Shown one piece after another: positions 1-9,308 of a stretch of DNA of 64,000 nt. Origin of the DNA: an uncultured Duncaniella sp. Lineage in GTDB: Bacteria > Bacteroidota > Bacteroidia > Bacteroidales > Muribaculaceae. The notes beneath the pieces are model-generated. The model saw nothing but the letters and a program-made list of their open reading frames with translations. It was not told the DNA's origin and did not search any database. Position 1 is the stretch's first letter. Each line of letters opens with the position of its first letter. The position numbers were made by a program, and so were the translations under genes. The stretch is from contig CAJUGS010000015.1 in assembly GCA_910586305.1 (NCBI GenBank), forward strand, positions 1 to 64,000, written 5' to 3'.

Positions 1-363
1 ATCTTCCGTCTATGCAACATCTACGCTTAAACACAGCTTTTTTACCATGCGCCGTTAAGTTCCTGGAGCGTTAGGAGGACGAAGCGCAGTGGCTTTTTCA
101 TGGCAAACTGAGGAAGGCAAGGGAGGTGCATACATACTATGCCTACGGCGTAGACGTAGGCAGGGTCGGTCATGACCGACCGCAGACGTGAGTGGGGAGA
201 GACGAAAAGTCGATTCGGGTTTAGGGGTCAGCGGAAAGAATGTTGGCAGCGTAGGTGGTCTCGCTCTCTGCGGGGCGGTATGTAATTGTGTCTCTACAAT
301 GGTTCCTGTCAATACCCTCTGATAGGCTCTTTTAGGAAGTAGCAAAATGACTCTCGGTCATTT
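1..363 (-). other. Structured leader or non-coding transcript, function unknown
   Basis: No convincing gene lies in this stretch, but it sits just downstream of a good minus-strand promoter. It holds two adjacent hairpins: an 18-bp perfect palindrome at 164-181 (GGTCGGTCATGACCGACC) and an 8-bp stem at 140-147 with 155-162. A nine-codon ORF (MTESHFATS, 361-332, minus) starts almost at the predicted transcript start. The stretch could be the 5' leader of a gene beyond the left edge or a stand-alone RNA. It does not resemble RNase P RNA, tmRNA or SRP RNA as far as can be judged by eye. Confidence 0.4.
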
Positions 364-369
364 CGGTGG

Positions 370-400
370 CAAATGTAAAAACTTTTTCTTGAATTTTCAA
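370..400 (-). promoter_or_regulatory. Leftward Bacteroidota promoter at left edge
   Basis: Read on the minus strand, TACATTTG (370-377) is preceded by TTG (398-400) with a 20-base spacer. This matches the Bacteroidota housekeeping promoter. Transcription would start near 363 and run left off the window. The strict spacing makes this a good call; the transcript itself is inferred. Confidence 0.7.
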
Positions 401-543
401 ATTTTTTAATCAAAAAAATATTGAATCGGAAATCATGCATCATCCGACAGGCTGAACTCACCTATGCCTTGTCTCACAGCCTACTCGAAACGCCATTACA
501 ACCAATTTCTCTCACACAGCTACGGTTGATTTACTATCAACAA

Positions 544-575
544 TTTGTAAATTTAATATTATTTGCATATCTTTG
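544..575 (+). promoter_or_regulatory. Promoter of the CHASE2-caspase operon
   Basis: TTTG (544-547), a 20-base spacer and TATCTTTG (568-575) form a near-ideal Bacteroidota promoter. The start site is expected near 582, leaving a leader of about 90 bases before the ATG at 670. No equally good promoter is seen in the later gaps of the operon, so this probably drives all seven genes. Confidence 0.8.
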
Positions 576-669
576 CCAGAAATATGCAGAATGCAGCTTT
601 GACCGAGATAACAAAGTAGCACCTTTTTAGCACTTTTTACTATCCGCACTTTACCTATCACTTACCGCC

Positions 670-1836
670 ATGAAATTGCGCGACAGGCATAAGAAATACC
701 TGAAAGCTTTGGGAATTACATCTCTGGCTTTCGTTTTGTCGCAGATACTCCTGTCACCTCTCACCTTCTCTGCTGCGACCATGATATCCTCGCCAGACCG
801 CGGTGATTTCACCATCAATGACTTCTATTGCCATGTTGCCGACAAGCGCGCTGTGCGCACCCTTGACCGAGACGTAGTGATTGTTGATATCGGCGATCTT
901 GACCGCGATGGTATAGCGGAAGTGATAGAGACACTGTCATTCTGCTCACCCAAAGCAGTGGGTGTCGACGTGCTTTTCGCAGAGCCACGCGAAGATGACT
1001 CGCGCATCATCAATGCCCTCCGCTCATGCCCAAACATTGTTATGGCTGTGTCCGTCAAACCAGATACCGACCATCAAGATATGTACACCTACGATCTACA
1101 ATCTTTCCTCATGGACAGTATCAGCACCGGCACAGCAGTCGGAGCCACCAATTTCCCCACCACAGAAGGCGACCGTACCATCCGTGAATTCCGACCATAT
1201 TTCCCGGGCGTAACCGATACAATCGATTCATTTGCTCTCGCCATCGCCAGAATAGCGTCTCCCTCGTCTGCCACAGTTATTGACGAGCGTGGAAACAGCG
1301 AAGAGGTGATAAACTTCTGCTCACGCACGTATAACATCTACAATCCAGACGAACTTATTGAAAATGCCGACCAAATCACAGGGAAGATAGTGCTCCTCGG
1401 ATCGCTCAACCACAGGGAAGATATGCACACAACCCCCGTGAAATCTGCAATGACCGGTGTAATGATTCACGCACATACTTTGTCGACAATTCTTTCAGAA
1501 ACTTATTTCTACAAACTGGGGCAATGGTGGAACTGGGCCATAGCATTCTTGTCATGCTTCACTGTGATAGCTCTCAGTATGTTCATTCCGACCAAAATCA
1601 AGTCAATGACCATGAGAGTGTTCCAGCTACTGCTGCTATACGTAACCATCCGCTACGGATATGAGCTGTTCATCAATTACAACATTATCGCCAACTTCTC
1701 CTACTCACTTCTAATGATTACTTTCGGACTATTGGCCAATGACTTCTGGACAGGGGCGGAAGGATGCACCGTATGGATAAGAGATAAAATCACAGGATTA
1801 AAGCTGAGAAAGCTGAGATTCCCGGCCATAAGATGA
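670..1836 (+). CDS. CHASE2 domain membrane sensor without an effector domain
   Basis: First gene of a seven-gene exported operon. A hydrophobic N-terminal segment (residues about 12-35) anchors the protein. A CHASE2-type extracytoplasmic sensor domain follows (about 40-275), recognisable from the 'VVIVDIGD' start, the 'VGVDVLF' strand and the closing 'GVMIHAHTLSTIL' helix. Two or three membrane segments (about 283-305 and 315-360) and a short basic tail end the protein. CHASE2 normally feeds a kinase or nucleotide cyclase in the same chain; here nothing follows the last membrane segment, so any output must pass to a partner. The next gene is FecR-like, a pairing I recall from other bacteria. 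The ligand is unknown. The 388-residue ORF appears complete. Confidence 0.85.
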   Translation: MKLRDRHKKYLKALGITSLAFVLSQILLSPLTFSAATMISSPDRGDFTINDFYCHVADKRAVRTLDRDVVIVDIGDLDRDGIAEVIETLSFCSPKAVGVDVLFAEPREDDSRIINALRSCPNIVMAVSVKPDTDHQDMYTYDLQSFLMDSISTGTAVGATNFPTTEGDRTIREFRPYFPGVTDTIDSFALAIARIASPSSATVIDERGNSEEVINFCSRTYNIYNPDELIENADQITGKIVLLGSLNHREDMHTTPVKSAMTGVMIHAHTLSTILSETYFYKLGQWWNWAIAFLSCFTVIALSMFIPTKIKSMTMRVFQLLLLYVTIRYGYELFINYNIIANFSYSLLMITFGLLANDFWTGAEGCTVWIRDKITGLKLRKLRFPAIR

Positions 1837-1909
1837 CAATACTCCAACACACACTGAGACTTAATAGATACAACAAATTAACCCGACTAAACAATCTATC
1901 GAAAATCGA

Positions 1910-2761
1910 ATGAAACGACTTTTACTCATAATCAGCCTAATTGCCACTATATCATTCAAAATGTCGGCACAATACCAGGTATATGACTTCAGTGGAAAAG
2001 TGACACTCGAAAAGGGTGAAAAATCACTACCGGTGAGCAAAAAAATGGATCTGACAGGAGCGGATGTCATCAATATACCGCAGGGAGGATTCATGGAACT
2101 ACTCAACACACGAAGCAGCCAGATTTTCCGATCAACTACTACCGGACGTATGGCCGTAACCCAACTGATGATCAAAGCCGAAAAGCAGGCGACAGACAAT
2201 GCGCAATCCATACACGACAATATGAACGATGTGACCGGAGGCAGAAAAAAGCAGACTGTCATACGTGAAACCGGTATGGTGACACGCTCCCTCACGGCCC
2301 TCGACCCAGCTGTGGCAGCAATGGGTATCACGCAGGAAAATATATGCGAATGCCTGTTAAACGCTATCCGCAACAACAACTATACTCCGCGAACAATGAT
2401 GCCGGTCAGTCTCACAGGAGGTTCTAATGACAACGGTGGAATAAAGTTCTCAATGACAAGTGAATATGGCTATCCGGTGTATTTCAATGTGCTGAAAATC
2501 AAGCCTGACGGTTTTCAGGTGGAAGTGTCGGAACTGGGTCAGCCAATAGGCAACTATATGCTGGCTACCAACCAAAGCATCTCTCGCGAACAGTTCTCCG
2601 GTCTGGAGGAAGGATGCAGGCATATTGTGCTAATGACACCAGTGCCATTTAACCTCAACGGCCTTCTGAAAGATATCGAAGAAATGATGAGCAACACAAC
2701 CACTACCCCGGCGCCGGCGGTGACAAAGGACCTTCCGGTCTATATCCACGCCCTCGACTGA
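1910..2761 (+). CDS. Exported FecR-like protein
   Basis: A signal peptide (residues 1-20, cut near 'MSA-Q') is followed by a stretch of about 70 residues. Its pattern, 'VYDFSGKVTLEKG...VINIPQGGFMELLN', resembles the FecR beta domain: a strand, a charged turn, then a 'D-x-I-x-x-P-x-G-G' loop. The rest (about 95-283) has no family I recognise. It contains 'ENICECLLNAI' and a second beta-rich part. Spacing from the CHASE2 gene is 73 bases with no terminator. Known FecR-domain proteins relay signals across membranes or bind envelope ligands. An adaptor role between the CHASE2 sensor and later proteins is inference only. Family assignment is moderate; export is well supported. Confidence 0.6.
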   Translation: MKRLLLIISLIATISFKMSAQYQVYDFSGKVTLEKGEKSLPVSKKMDLTGADVINIPQGGFMELLNTRSSQIFRSTTTGRMAVTQLMIKAEKQATDNAQSIHDNMNDVTGGRKKQTVIRETGMVTRSLTALDPAVAAMGITQENICECLLNAIRNNNYTPRTMMPVSLTGGSNDNGGIKFSMTSEYGYPVYFNVLKIKPDGFQVEVSELGQPIGNYMLATNQSISREQFSGLEEGCRHIVLMTPVPFNLNGLLKDIEEMMSNTTTTPAPAVTKDLPVYIHALD

Positions 2762-2843
2762 AATCATCGGCAACCATTCTCTCGTCTTTTTCTCTCCTGT
2801 CTTATCCTGACTTTAGAAATAAACAACAATTTATCACATAGCT

Positions 2844-4955
2844 ATGCACTACCTATCCAAAAAACTTGGCACCATGGCCATCCTGATCGGTACAGTCGTT
2901 GCATCGACCGCCCAGGCAATGGCCGACGATGCGTCCATCCACGAGACGCCACAGCCCAAACTGAACTATGCTTTCCCGCAAAAACAGACACCCAAGAAAC
3001 TGCTTAAGTACTCAAGTGCGTTCTTCTCTGTATTCGACAATAATGTGGCAGCCGTACAGGGCAGACCATATTTCAACGTTGACAAGAATAAAAGCATCAA
3101 GCACGTGGAACTGGCTCCCACCTCAGCCTACTACGTGACAGTGCTCAAAGGAAAAAAAGAAAACCAGGCCGTGGTCTATGACTTCAAAGAAGTGGACCAT
3201 GAAATCCACAAATTCAAAAACAAAAAGATCGGCAACCCCACCGCGGCATCATTCACTCCAGACGCCAGAAATATCGTGATTGCATCCGGCACGGTACTAA
3301 ACATCATCGAACCAAAAAAATATGAAGTAATCGACCGGATGGACCTTCCATTCGAAGCACACGACATGACATTCAGCGGCAATGCTTATTTCCTGGCCGT
3401 ATCAGACAGTTCACGCGTAGCCGTTATCAACTATGCCGACAAGAAAGTGAGAAAAGAATGGGACTTCGGTGTGAAGGTGAACTCAATGACATTCAACCGT
3501 GAGAGCACCGAGCTGGCAGTACTCACAGCCGACGGAGTGCTGAGCATATACGACACCCGCAATTTTGTGGTTAAGAAAACCTTCGATGACCTTGGCCAAG
3601 GCATATCTTGTGACTATAACCTCGACGGTAAGTATATATCCGTGGCAACGTCACCAGAAATAATCGCGGTAATCAATCTCGTGAAGCCCAGCGACATCGA
3701 CTTCGTGAAAATCGACGAGGGCGATATTACATATCTCACTTTCATCAACGATTCGCGTAACAATACAATTATGGCTTTCACATCCAACAAAAGCGTGAAC
3801 GCCAGACGTATGACAAAACTCGAACCATACTACGGCAAACTCATATCCGACCAGGTAAACGAGAAAATGAACGAATGGCTCAAGATGATGCCCGGCGAGA
3901 GTATGGAAGCATACCGCGAACGCGTCACCGACGAGTCGCGAGCCAAAATGCGCAAACTATTCGAGGAAGAGATATCCACCAACCTCGCAGGCGACCCTGT
4001 GGCCGCAGCACAGATCGCTCTCGGCAAGTATGACCGAGGCAACGGTATACTTGCTATCGACTTTGACAATATGCCATCAATCGGACTGCCTGTGCCGGAA
4101 GCCGAACTTGCATCGTTCAAGACCGCAAACTCACTGAAATTCAGTGATGCAAAGTACGGTGTCATGGCTGATGACAACTTCGAGCTAATCTACGCCAAAG
4201 TCTACAACTCGGAAAATGGACAGACCTATATCTACGACAACCTTGACCGAATTCCTCTGAATTTCATGGACGGCGATGATAATGTGGTGTCACTGGAGAT
4301 TATACAGCAGCAACAGATGGAAGAAATGAAACTCCAGGAGATACGCCAAAAAGTGTATGAGGAGGCGAAGAAACGCAATGTCATATCCGACCATACCAAC
4401 ATCACCGTGGACTCACGCGTAGAGGCCGCCTACAACGCCAACGGCGACAAGATACTCAATTATATAGTTAAATTCTCCTACGAAGTCGATCCCGACTTCT
4501 CTGTGGCCGAAGACTTTGCACCAGGCAAATACCATGTGACCGAATCAGGAGCCGCATCCTCAATGCTGTCTATTGTCAAAGAAGCTTTTGAAAACGACTT
4601 CTCACAGTATATCAAGGCCGGCAAACAGCTGAGGATGAAGATATACGGCACAGCCGATGCAGCACCCATCGTACGAGGTATCCCTTATGACGGCACCTAC
4701 GGAGATTTTGACAACGAACCCGTCTACAAAAACAGCCAGCTCACCAGTATCAGTGTCAATACAGCCGACGGTATAAAACAAAACGAGCAGCTTGCCTTCA
4801 TGAGAGCCATCGGTGTCAAGCACTATCTTGAAAAGAATGTAGCCAACCTCTCGGACATGGATACAACCCACGACTTCTTTATCGACGTGGCCGAGGAGAA
4901 AGGAGGACAATTCCGCCGCATCACCACGGAGTTTACCTTCGTGGACGCCTTCTAA
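2844..4955 (+). CDS. Exported beta-propeller protein with OmpA-like C-terminus
   Basis: A signal peptide (about 1-27, 'AQAMA-DD') precedes WD40/YVTN-like repeats (about 70-325). Recurring phrases include 'VAVINYADKKVRKEWDFG' and 'LSIYDTRNFVVKKTF'. Residues about 325-465 match a stretch of the next gene's product: an amphipathic helix with 'W...Y-x-x-R-V', then 'LPVP', 'FK-x-N' and 'G-x-x-Y-x-x-DN' in the same order. The C-terminal 130 residues ('KIYGTADAAPI...NEQLAFMRAIGVKHYL') look like a divergent OmpA-type peptidoglycan-binding fold. A lysine- and glutamine-rich helix links the parts. It probably works in the periplasm as a scaffold for the downstream caspase protein. The gap to that gene is 15 bases. 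Confidence 0.7.
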   Translation: MHYLSKKLGTMAILIGTVVASTAQAMADDASIHETPQPKLNYAFPQKQTPKKLLKYSSAFFSVFDNNVAAVQGRPYFNVDKNKSIKHVELAPTSAYYVTVLKGKKENQAVVYDFKEVDHEIHKFKNKKIGNPTAASFTPDARNIVIASGTVLNIIEPKKYEVIDRMDLPFEAHDMTFSGNAYFLAVSDSSRVAVINYADKKVRKEWDFGVKVNSMTFNRESTELAVLTADGVLSIYDTRNFVVKKTFDDLGQGISCDYNLDGKYISVATSPEIIAVINLVKPSDIDFVKIDEGDITYLTFINDSRNNTIMAFTSNKSVNARRMTKLEPYYGKLISDQVNEKMNEWLKMMPGESMEAYRERVTDESRAKMRKLFEEEISTNLAGDPVAAAQIALGKYDRGNGILAIDFDNMPSIGLPVPEAELASFKTANSLKFSDAKYGVMADDNFELIYAKVYNSENGQTYIYDNLDRIPLNFMDGDDNVVSLEIIQQQQMEEMKLQEIRQKVYEEAKKRNVISDHTNITVDSRVEAAYNANGDKILNYIVKFSYEVDPDFSVAEDFAPGKYHVTESGAASSMLSIVKEAFENDFSQYIKAGKQLRMKIYGTADAAPIVRGIPYDGTYGDFDNEPVYKNSQLTSISVNTADGIKQNEQLAFMRAIGVKHYLEKNVANLSDMDTTHDFFIDVAEEKGGQFRRITTEFTFVDAF

Positions 4956-4970
4956 CTATTCATACGAAAT

Positions 4971-7670
4971 ATGAAAAAAAGCAACATAACATTACCGATA
5001 ATCTTATTCTCACTCCTCGCCTGCGGAGGTGCCATGGCACAGATAGTCCTTGGCACCGATTCCGCCGACGAGTCACAGGCCACCCTCTTCGACTCGACCG
5101 AGCCAATGGGGGGCGGACTGCTCTCACCGGCCGGTGACATGATGAATACCGGCCAGCTCGTCAACTCCGACTCACTGCGCCGTGCCGATATGCTCGCCAC
5201 AGTCGACCGTGCATCCACTCTATACAAGCATCTGAAATGGCAGAAAATGGAGGGTGAAGGAGAAAACTCCATCTATCCTACCGCTATGAACTGCTACGAA
5301 GCAGCCGTAAAAGGATATGAACTCGCCGAGGGTGACGCCTCCGAACAGGACCGCTGCAAAAATATCCTCAGAGATATAAACCGCGATCTTCTGGAAGGGG
5401 CATTTTACTACTCCGGAACGGGAGACAACGAAAGAATGAACTCCTATGCCCGCGCCGTAGTGGACACACGTCTAATGAAGGCCTTCGAGGGAGAAACCTT
5501 CCCCGACAACAACGGGACCTACCCTCCGATAGTCTACTGCGCGGCCTCGTCGGCCTATAATGCCAAGGAATATGCAAAGGCTATAAAATACTTCGATGAA
5601 TATCTGGCAACAGGAGAAGATCGCTCGCGCGAACAGATATACTTGTTCCTGGGACAGGCCTGTATGAACACTGGAGAATATTCCAAGGCCATCTCAGCCA
5701 TGACTGAAGCTATCGACAAATATCCGGCCAACTATAACTTCCTGCTCATTGCCATGCAGTCATGTATGGACGGCGGGCGAGCCGAGATGCTTCAAGGATT
5801 TCTTGACAAAGCAATGTACTTCCGTCCGGGAGACGAACAGCTGATCATGATTCAGGCAAAGCTCCAAGAGGACCGGCACGAATATCAGCAGGCACTCCAG
5901 AGCTACTCTATCCTTGACGAGCTTAAACCCAATAATCTAAACATCGCCAAGCGCATGGCTCTGTGCTACTACAACCTCGGTGTCAACTTCTACAACAAGA
6001 TTATATTCGAAGCCGACGAGAAAGAACAGAAGAAATACCGCCGCCAGTGCGACTCATATTTCGACGCAGCCACCTTGAAACTTGAAGAGGTTCTCGCCAA
6101 TGATCCTGTTAACATGAAGTATCTCAAGGCTCTCGCCGTGAGCTACGGATGCATAGGCAACAAAGACAAATTTGAAGCCACAAACGTGCGCATCAAAGCT
6201 CTCGGACAAGCCCCAGTTGAAGAGAAGGACCTACCGTCAGAGGTGACTTATAACGAGGCCAATAAGCCCAACTTCCTTGCCCAGGATACAAAGAACAAGG
6301 CAGTCGGAGGCGAAGTGCCCATCTATTCTGACTTCGCAAAAAGCTACGTGGAGAAACGCCTATCCAAGTGGGTGGGCAAAGGAGAGTTCGAGAAAGACGA
6401 CGTATATTCATCACGTGTAAACGACCTCACCATCCGTAGTGAATACGACCGTCTGATCAAAGATGCCGAGAAGGAATATCTAACTCTCTACACTCGACGT
6501 CTTCGTCCGTCCGACTTCAAACTCAAGCCCTACGACACGGGGTCAGAATGTTATCTCATAGAGTCGAACTTCGGTCCCATATTCCTCCCTGTGCCGCTGG
6601 CAAATGGAGAAGCTGAAATATTCAAGGCCAACTGGGAGTCGGTGAAAATACACAACCCATCCTACTACATCAACGACGACCAGGTCTACATAGCCGGAAT
6701 TACCTTCGTCACATCCTACGGCAAGAGTTATACCTTTGACAATTCGAAAAGCAAAGAGTATGCCCGCACCACAATAAGAGTAGACTTCAACAGGATCCTT
6801 GCCGATGCCAACAAATCAATCGACACAGATACAGATAACAAACGCACCCCCGGAGTCAAGGACGAAGAGAGAGTTATAACCGCCCAAAGCGATGTTGACC
6901 GCAACATCCCAGTTACCGGACGAAAGTCTCCATCGACATTTGCGGTAATCATAGCCAACGAAAAATATGCCACAGTGCCCGATGTAGAGTCGGCACTCAA
7001 TGACGGTGAAGCCTTCAGCCGCTACTGTAATCTCACCCTCGGACTACCAAAGGAGAACATACGCATCTACCGTGATGCCACCCATGGGCAGATGAGACGC
7101 GCTATGGCCGACATCCGCAATATAGTCAATGCAGTCAACGGTAATGCCGATGTGATATTCTACTATGCCGGACACGGTCTGCCCGACGATGCCACCAAAA
7201 ACGCTCTGCTATTGCCCACCGACGGCGACGCTCTTGTACCGGAGACCTGCATGGCCGTCGATAAACTATATGCCGATCTCTCCTCGCTCGGAGCCAAGTC
7301 GGTAATGGTGTTCATGGATGCCTGCTTCAGTGGCGCACAGCGCGACGGCTCAATGCTCAACAAAACCCGTGGTGTAGCTATCAAGCACAAGGATGCATCG
7401 CCGAAGGGCAATATGTTCTCGCTCACGGCAGCATCAGCCCAGGAAACTGCCCTACCCTACAAAGAGAAAAACCATGGTCTGTTCACATACTTCCTACTCA
7501 AGAAACTACAGGAAAGCAAAGGAAATGCCACACTTAAAGAACTCACAGACTATGTCACCGACAATGTGCGCCGACAGTCGTCTATAATCAACTCCAAGCC
7601 TCAGACTCCGCAGGTGTCCACCTCAGGAGACCTCGCCTCATCCTGGCACAAGAAAAAACTTGCCGACTGA
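4971..7670 (+). CDS. Exported TPR-caspase (peptidase C14) protein
   Basis: A signal peptide (1-23, 'GGAMA-Q') leads to tetratricopeptide repeats (about 85-420). A module shared with the preceding propeller protein follows (about 450-590), then a caspase-like p20 domain (about 645-880). The catalytic pair is visible: His735 in 'YYAGHG' and Cys785 in 'DACFSG'. The domain order resembles other Bacteroidota exported caspase proteins of unknown substrate. Caspase-fold peptidases in bacteria often act in signalling or cell-death circuits, but those are usually cytoplasmic; this one should act in the periplasm or beyond. Whether it needs activating is not visible. The 899-residue ORF is intact and sits 8 bases before the next gene. 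Confidence 0.88.
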   Translation: MKKSNITLPIILFSLLACGGAMAQIVLGTDSADESQATLFDSTEPMGGGLLSPAGDMMNTGQLVNSDSLRRADMLATVDRASTLYKHLKWQKMEGEGENSIYPTAMNCYEAAVKGYELAEGDASEQDRCKNILRDINRDLLEGAFYYSGTGDNERMNSYARAVVDTRLMKAFEGETFPDNNGTYPPIVYCAASSAYNAKEYAKAIKYFDEYLATGEDRSREQIYLFLGQACMNTGEYSKAISAMTEAIDKYPANYNFLLIAMQSCMDGGRAEMLQGFLDKAMYFRPGDEQLIMIQAKLQEDRHEYQQALQSYSILDELKPNNLNIAKRMALCYYNLGVNFYNKIIFEADEKEQKKYRRQCDSYFDAATLKLEEVLANDPVNMKYLKALAVSYGCIGNKDKFEATNVRIKALGQAPVEEKDLPSEVTYNEANKPNFLAQDTKNKAVGGEVPIYSDFAKSYVEKRLSKWVGKGEFEKDDVYSSRVNDLTIRSEYDRLIKDAEKEYLTLYTRRLRPSDFKLKPYDTGSECYLIESNFGPIFLPVPLANGEAEIFKANWESVKIHNPSYYINDDQVYIAGITFVTSYGKSYTFDNSKSKEYARTTIRVDFNRILADANKSIDTDTDNKRTPGVKDEERVITAQSDVDRNIPVTGRKSPSTFAVIIANEKYATVPDVESALNDGEAFSRYCNLTLGLPKENIRIYRDATHGQMRRAMADIRNIVNAVNGNADVIFYYAGHGLPDDATKNALLLPTDGDALVPETCMAVDKLYADLSSLGAKSVMVFMDACFSGAQRDGSMLNKTRGVAIKHKDASPKGNMFSLTAASAQETALPYKEKNHGLFTYFLLKKLQESKGNATLKELTDYVTDNVRRQSSIINSKPQTPQVSTSGDLASSWHKKKLAD

Positions 7671-7678
7671 TACAAGTT

Positions 7679-8569
7679 ATGATGAAAAGACCACACATAG
7701 ACAGGATTCTCAGTCTTCTCCTGCTACTCATAAGTGCCGTCACCGCTTCCGCAGAATCGGGGGTGAAGAAACTCCACGGAGAGTTCACATACTACGGTGA
7801 CAAAAATGAAAGTCGTGAACAATGTCGCCTGCAAGCTCTGCAGGGAGCCAGAGTGCAAGCACTCGCGACAGAATTCGGCACAATAGTGAGTCAGGACACA
7901 TACCAGCGTGAAACCATGGACGACCGCGACCAGTCAACCTACTTCTCTTCACTGAGTCTCACCTCAGTGAAGGGGGAATGGATTGCTGACGAAGGGGAGC
8001 CCCATTTTGAATACAGCCTCGACACCGACGGCTGCTATGTGGTCCGTTGTAAAATCAGCGGAACAGCCCGCGCCATCTCCAACGAGGCAGTGGAGTTTGA
8101 AGCCCTGGTGCTCCGAAACGGTACAGAGCGCCGCCACTCAGACACCAGATTCCGTTCGGGCGATGATATGTATCTCTACTTCCGTGCTCCGGTGGACGGA
8201 TATGTAGCCTGCTATCTTGCCGACGACAAGGAGACCGTGTATTCATTACTACCTTACCAAGAGACAGCCGGAGAGGACGTGAAAATCAAACGCGGACGCG
8301 CTTACGTGTTTTTCTCCACAGAACTTGCTGACCGCGAACACGGTGTTGTCGACGAACTCATCATGACCTCGGATGGACTGGAACGTAATTCTCTATACAT
8401 CATATTCTCACCGAAACCCTACTCCCGTACTCTCGATATGGCTGGTGCATCAATGGATGCACCACGCTCTCTGAATCGCGAAGACTTCTCGCGCTGGCTT
8501 GCCCGGGCGCGACGCAACGACCCACGTATGGGAGTGAAGATAATAAATATCGAAATTGCCAACGAATAA
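7679..8569 (+). CDS. Exported DUF4384 protein
   Basis: A signal peptide (about 1-24) precedes an N-terminal domain rich in 'A-x-x-x-A-R-x-x-A' helices (about 40-125), similar in style to LPP20-type outer-membrane proteins. A DUF4384 domain follows (about 150-250), recognised by 'DDMYLYFRAPVDGYVACYL' and 'VYSLLPY'. DUF4384 domains often occur in or beside caspase-type proteins, which fits the neighbour 8 bases upstream. No catalytic residues are apparent. A partner or substrate-presenting role for the caspase protein is inference. Confidence 0.75.
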   Translation: MMKRPHIDRILSLLLLLISAVTASAESGVKKLHGEFTYYGDKNESREQCRLQALQGARVQALATEFGTIVSQDTYQRETMDDRDQSTYFSSLSLTSVKGEWIADEGEPHFEYSLDTDGCYVVRCKISGTARAISNEAVEFEALVLRNGTERRHSDTRFRSGDDMYLYFRAPVDGYVACYLADDKETVYSLLPYQETAGEDVKIKRGRAYVFFSTELADREHGVVDELIMTSDGLERNSLYIIFSPKPYSRTLDMAGASMDAPRSLNREDFSRWLARARRNDPRMGVKIINIEIANE

Positions 8570-8596
8570 CCAGTATTACACTAAAAACCTACCGTT

Positions 8597-9259
8597 ATGA
8601 AAAAAATCATCTTCCTGTTATTGACTGTGTGCCTGTGCCTACCGGCTGCCGTCATGGCCGACAACACCGACAAAAAAGCAGCAAAACGTGCTGAAAAAGA
8701 GCGTAAAGAACGTGTGAAAGAAAATCGTAAGGAAAGTAAGAAGGTGCTAAAACAGCTCGAAAAAGAGGGCTGGAAAGTACTCGGCTCTACCCGCACTCTC
8801 GAAACCATGCTAATGCGCCACTACGAGAAGCTCGACCTCGGCGGCGATGACGCCCGCGAAGTGGTGGGAATAGCCACAAGTGTAAAATCTAAAAACACAG
8901 GCAAACAGATGGCCTCTACCAACGCCGCTATCTCCTACGTGCAGGAATATAGCGAGATGCGCGGACGTATGCTCACCGACGTAACCGCTAATGGAGCAAT
9001 GAGCGAGGCCGAATTCGAACATTTCTACAGTGCCTTCGAGCGTGAAGTACAGAAGGACATAAAGGGAGAACTGACCGAGAGCTTCTCAATCATTCGCGAG
9101 AACGGCGACGGCAACTACGAAGTGCAATCATTCTTCATCCTCAACGAAAGTTCCGCCACCAAAGCCCGTCTGCGTTCACTCGACAACGCCCTCAAGGAGA
9201 GCGAGGCTGCGCAGCGTCAGGCCGAACGCATCTCAGCCTTTGTCCGTGGCGAGAAATAG
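8597..9259 (+). CDS. Exported protein with charged coiled N-terminus, unknown function
   Basis: A signal peptide (1-21, 'AAVMA-D') is followed by a very basic, acidic-alternating helix (about 25-60, many K, E and R). A mixed domain (about 60-200) follows with 'ISYVQEYSEMRGRML' and 'ELTESFSIIREN'. I recognise no family. The latter part resembles the LPP20-like N-terminal region of the preceding protein in its helix spacing. It lies inside the CHASE2-caspase operon, 27 bases after the DUF4384 gene and 49 bases before the next start, so it probably belongs to the same envelope module. Confidence 0.7.
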   Translation: MKKIIFLLLTVCLCLPAAVMADNTDKKAAKRAEKERKERVKENRKESKKVLKQLEKEGWKVLGSTRTLETMLMRHYEKLDLGGDDAREVVGIATSVKSKNTGKQMASTNAAISYVQEYSEMRGRMLTDVTANGAMSEAEFEHFYSAFEREVQKDIKGELTESFSIIRENGDGNYEVQSFFILNESSATKARLRSLDNALKESEAAQRQAERISAFVRGEK

Positions 9260-9308
9260 ACCAAGTTCGCCATACATAAAGTTTCGACAAACAATCCATT
9301 TCCCCGAC

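Noticed and set aside
55..345. 96-residue ORF on the minus strand
   Set aside because: Proline- and arginine-rich composition, no domain, and it lies in a palindromic leader-like stretch.
421..630. 69-residue ORF on the plus strand
   Set aside because: It starts with TTG, spans the strong promoter of the CHASE2 operon, and has no recognisable features.
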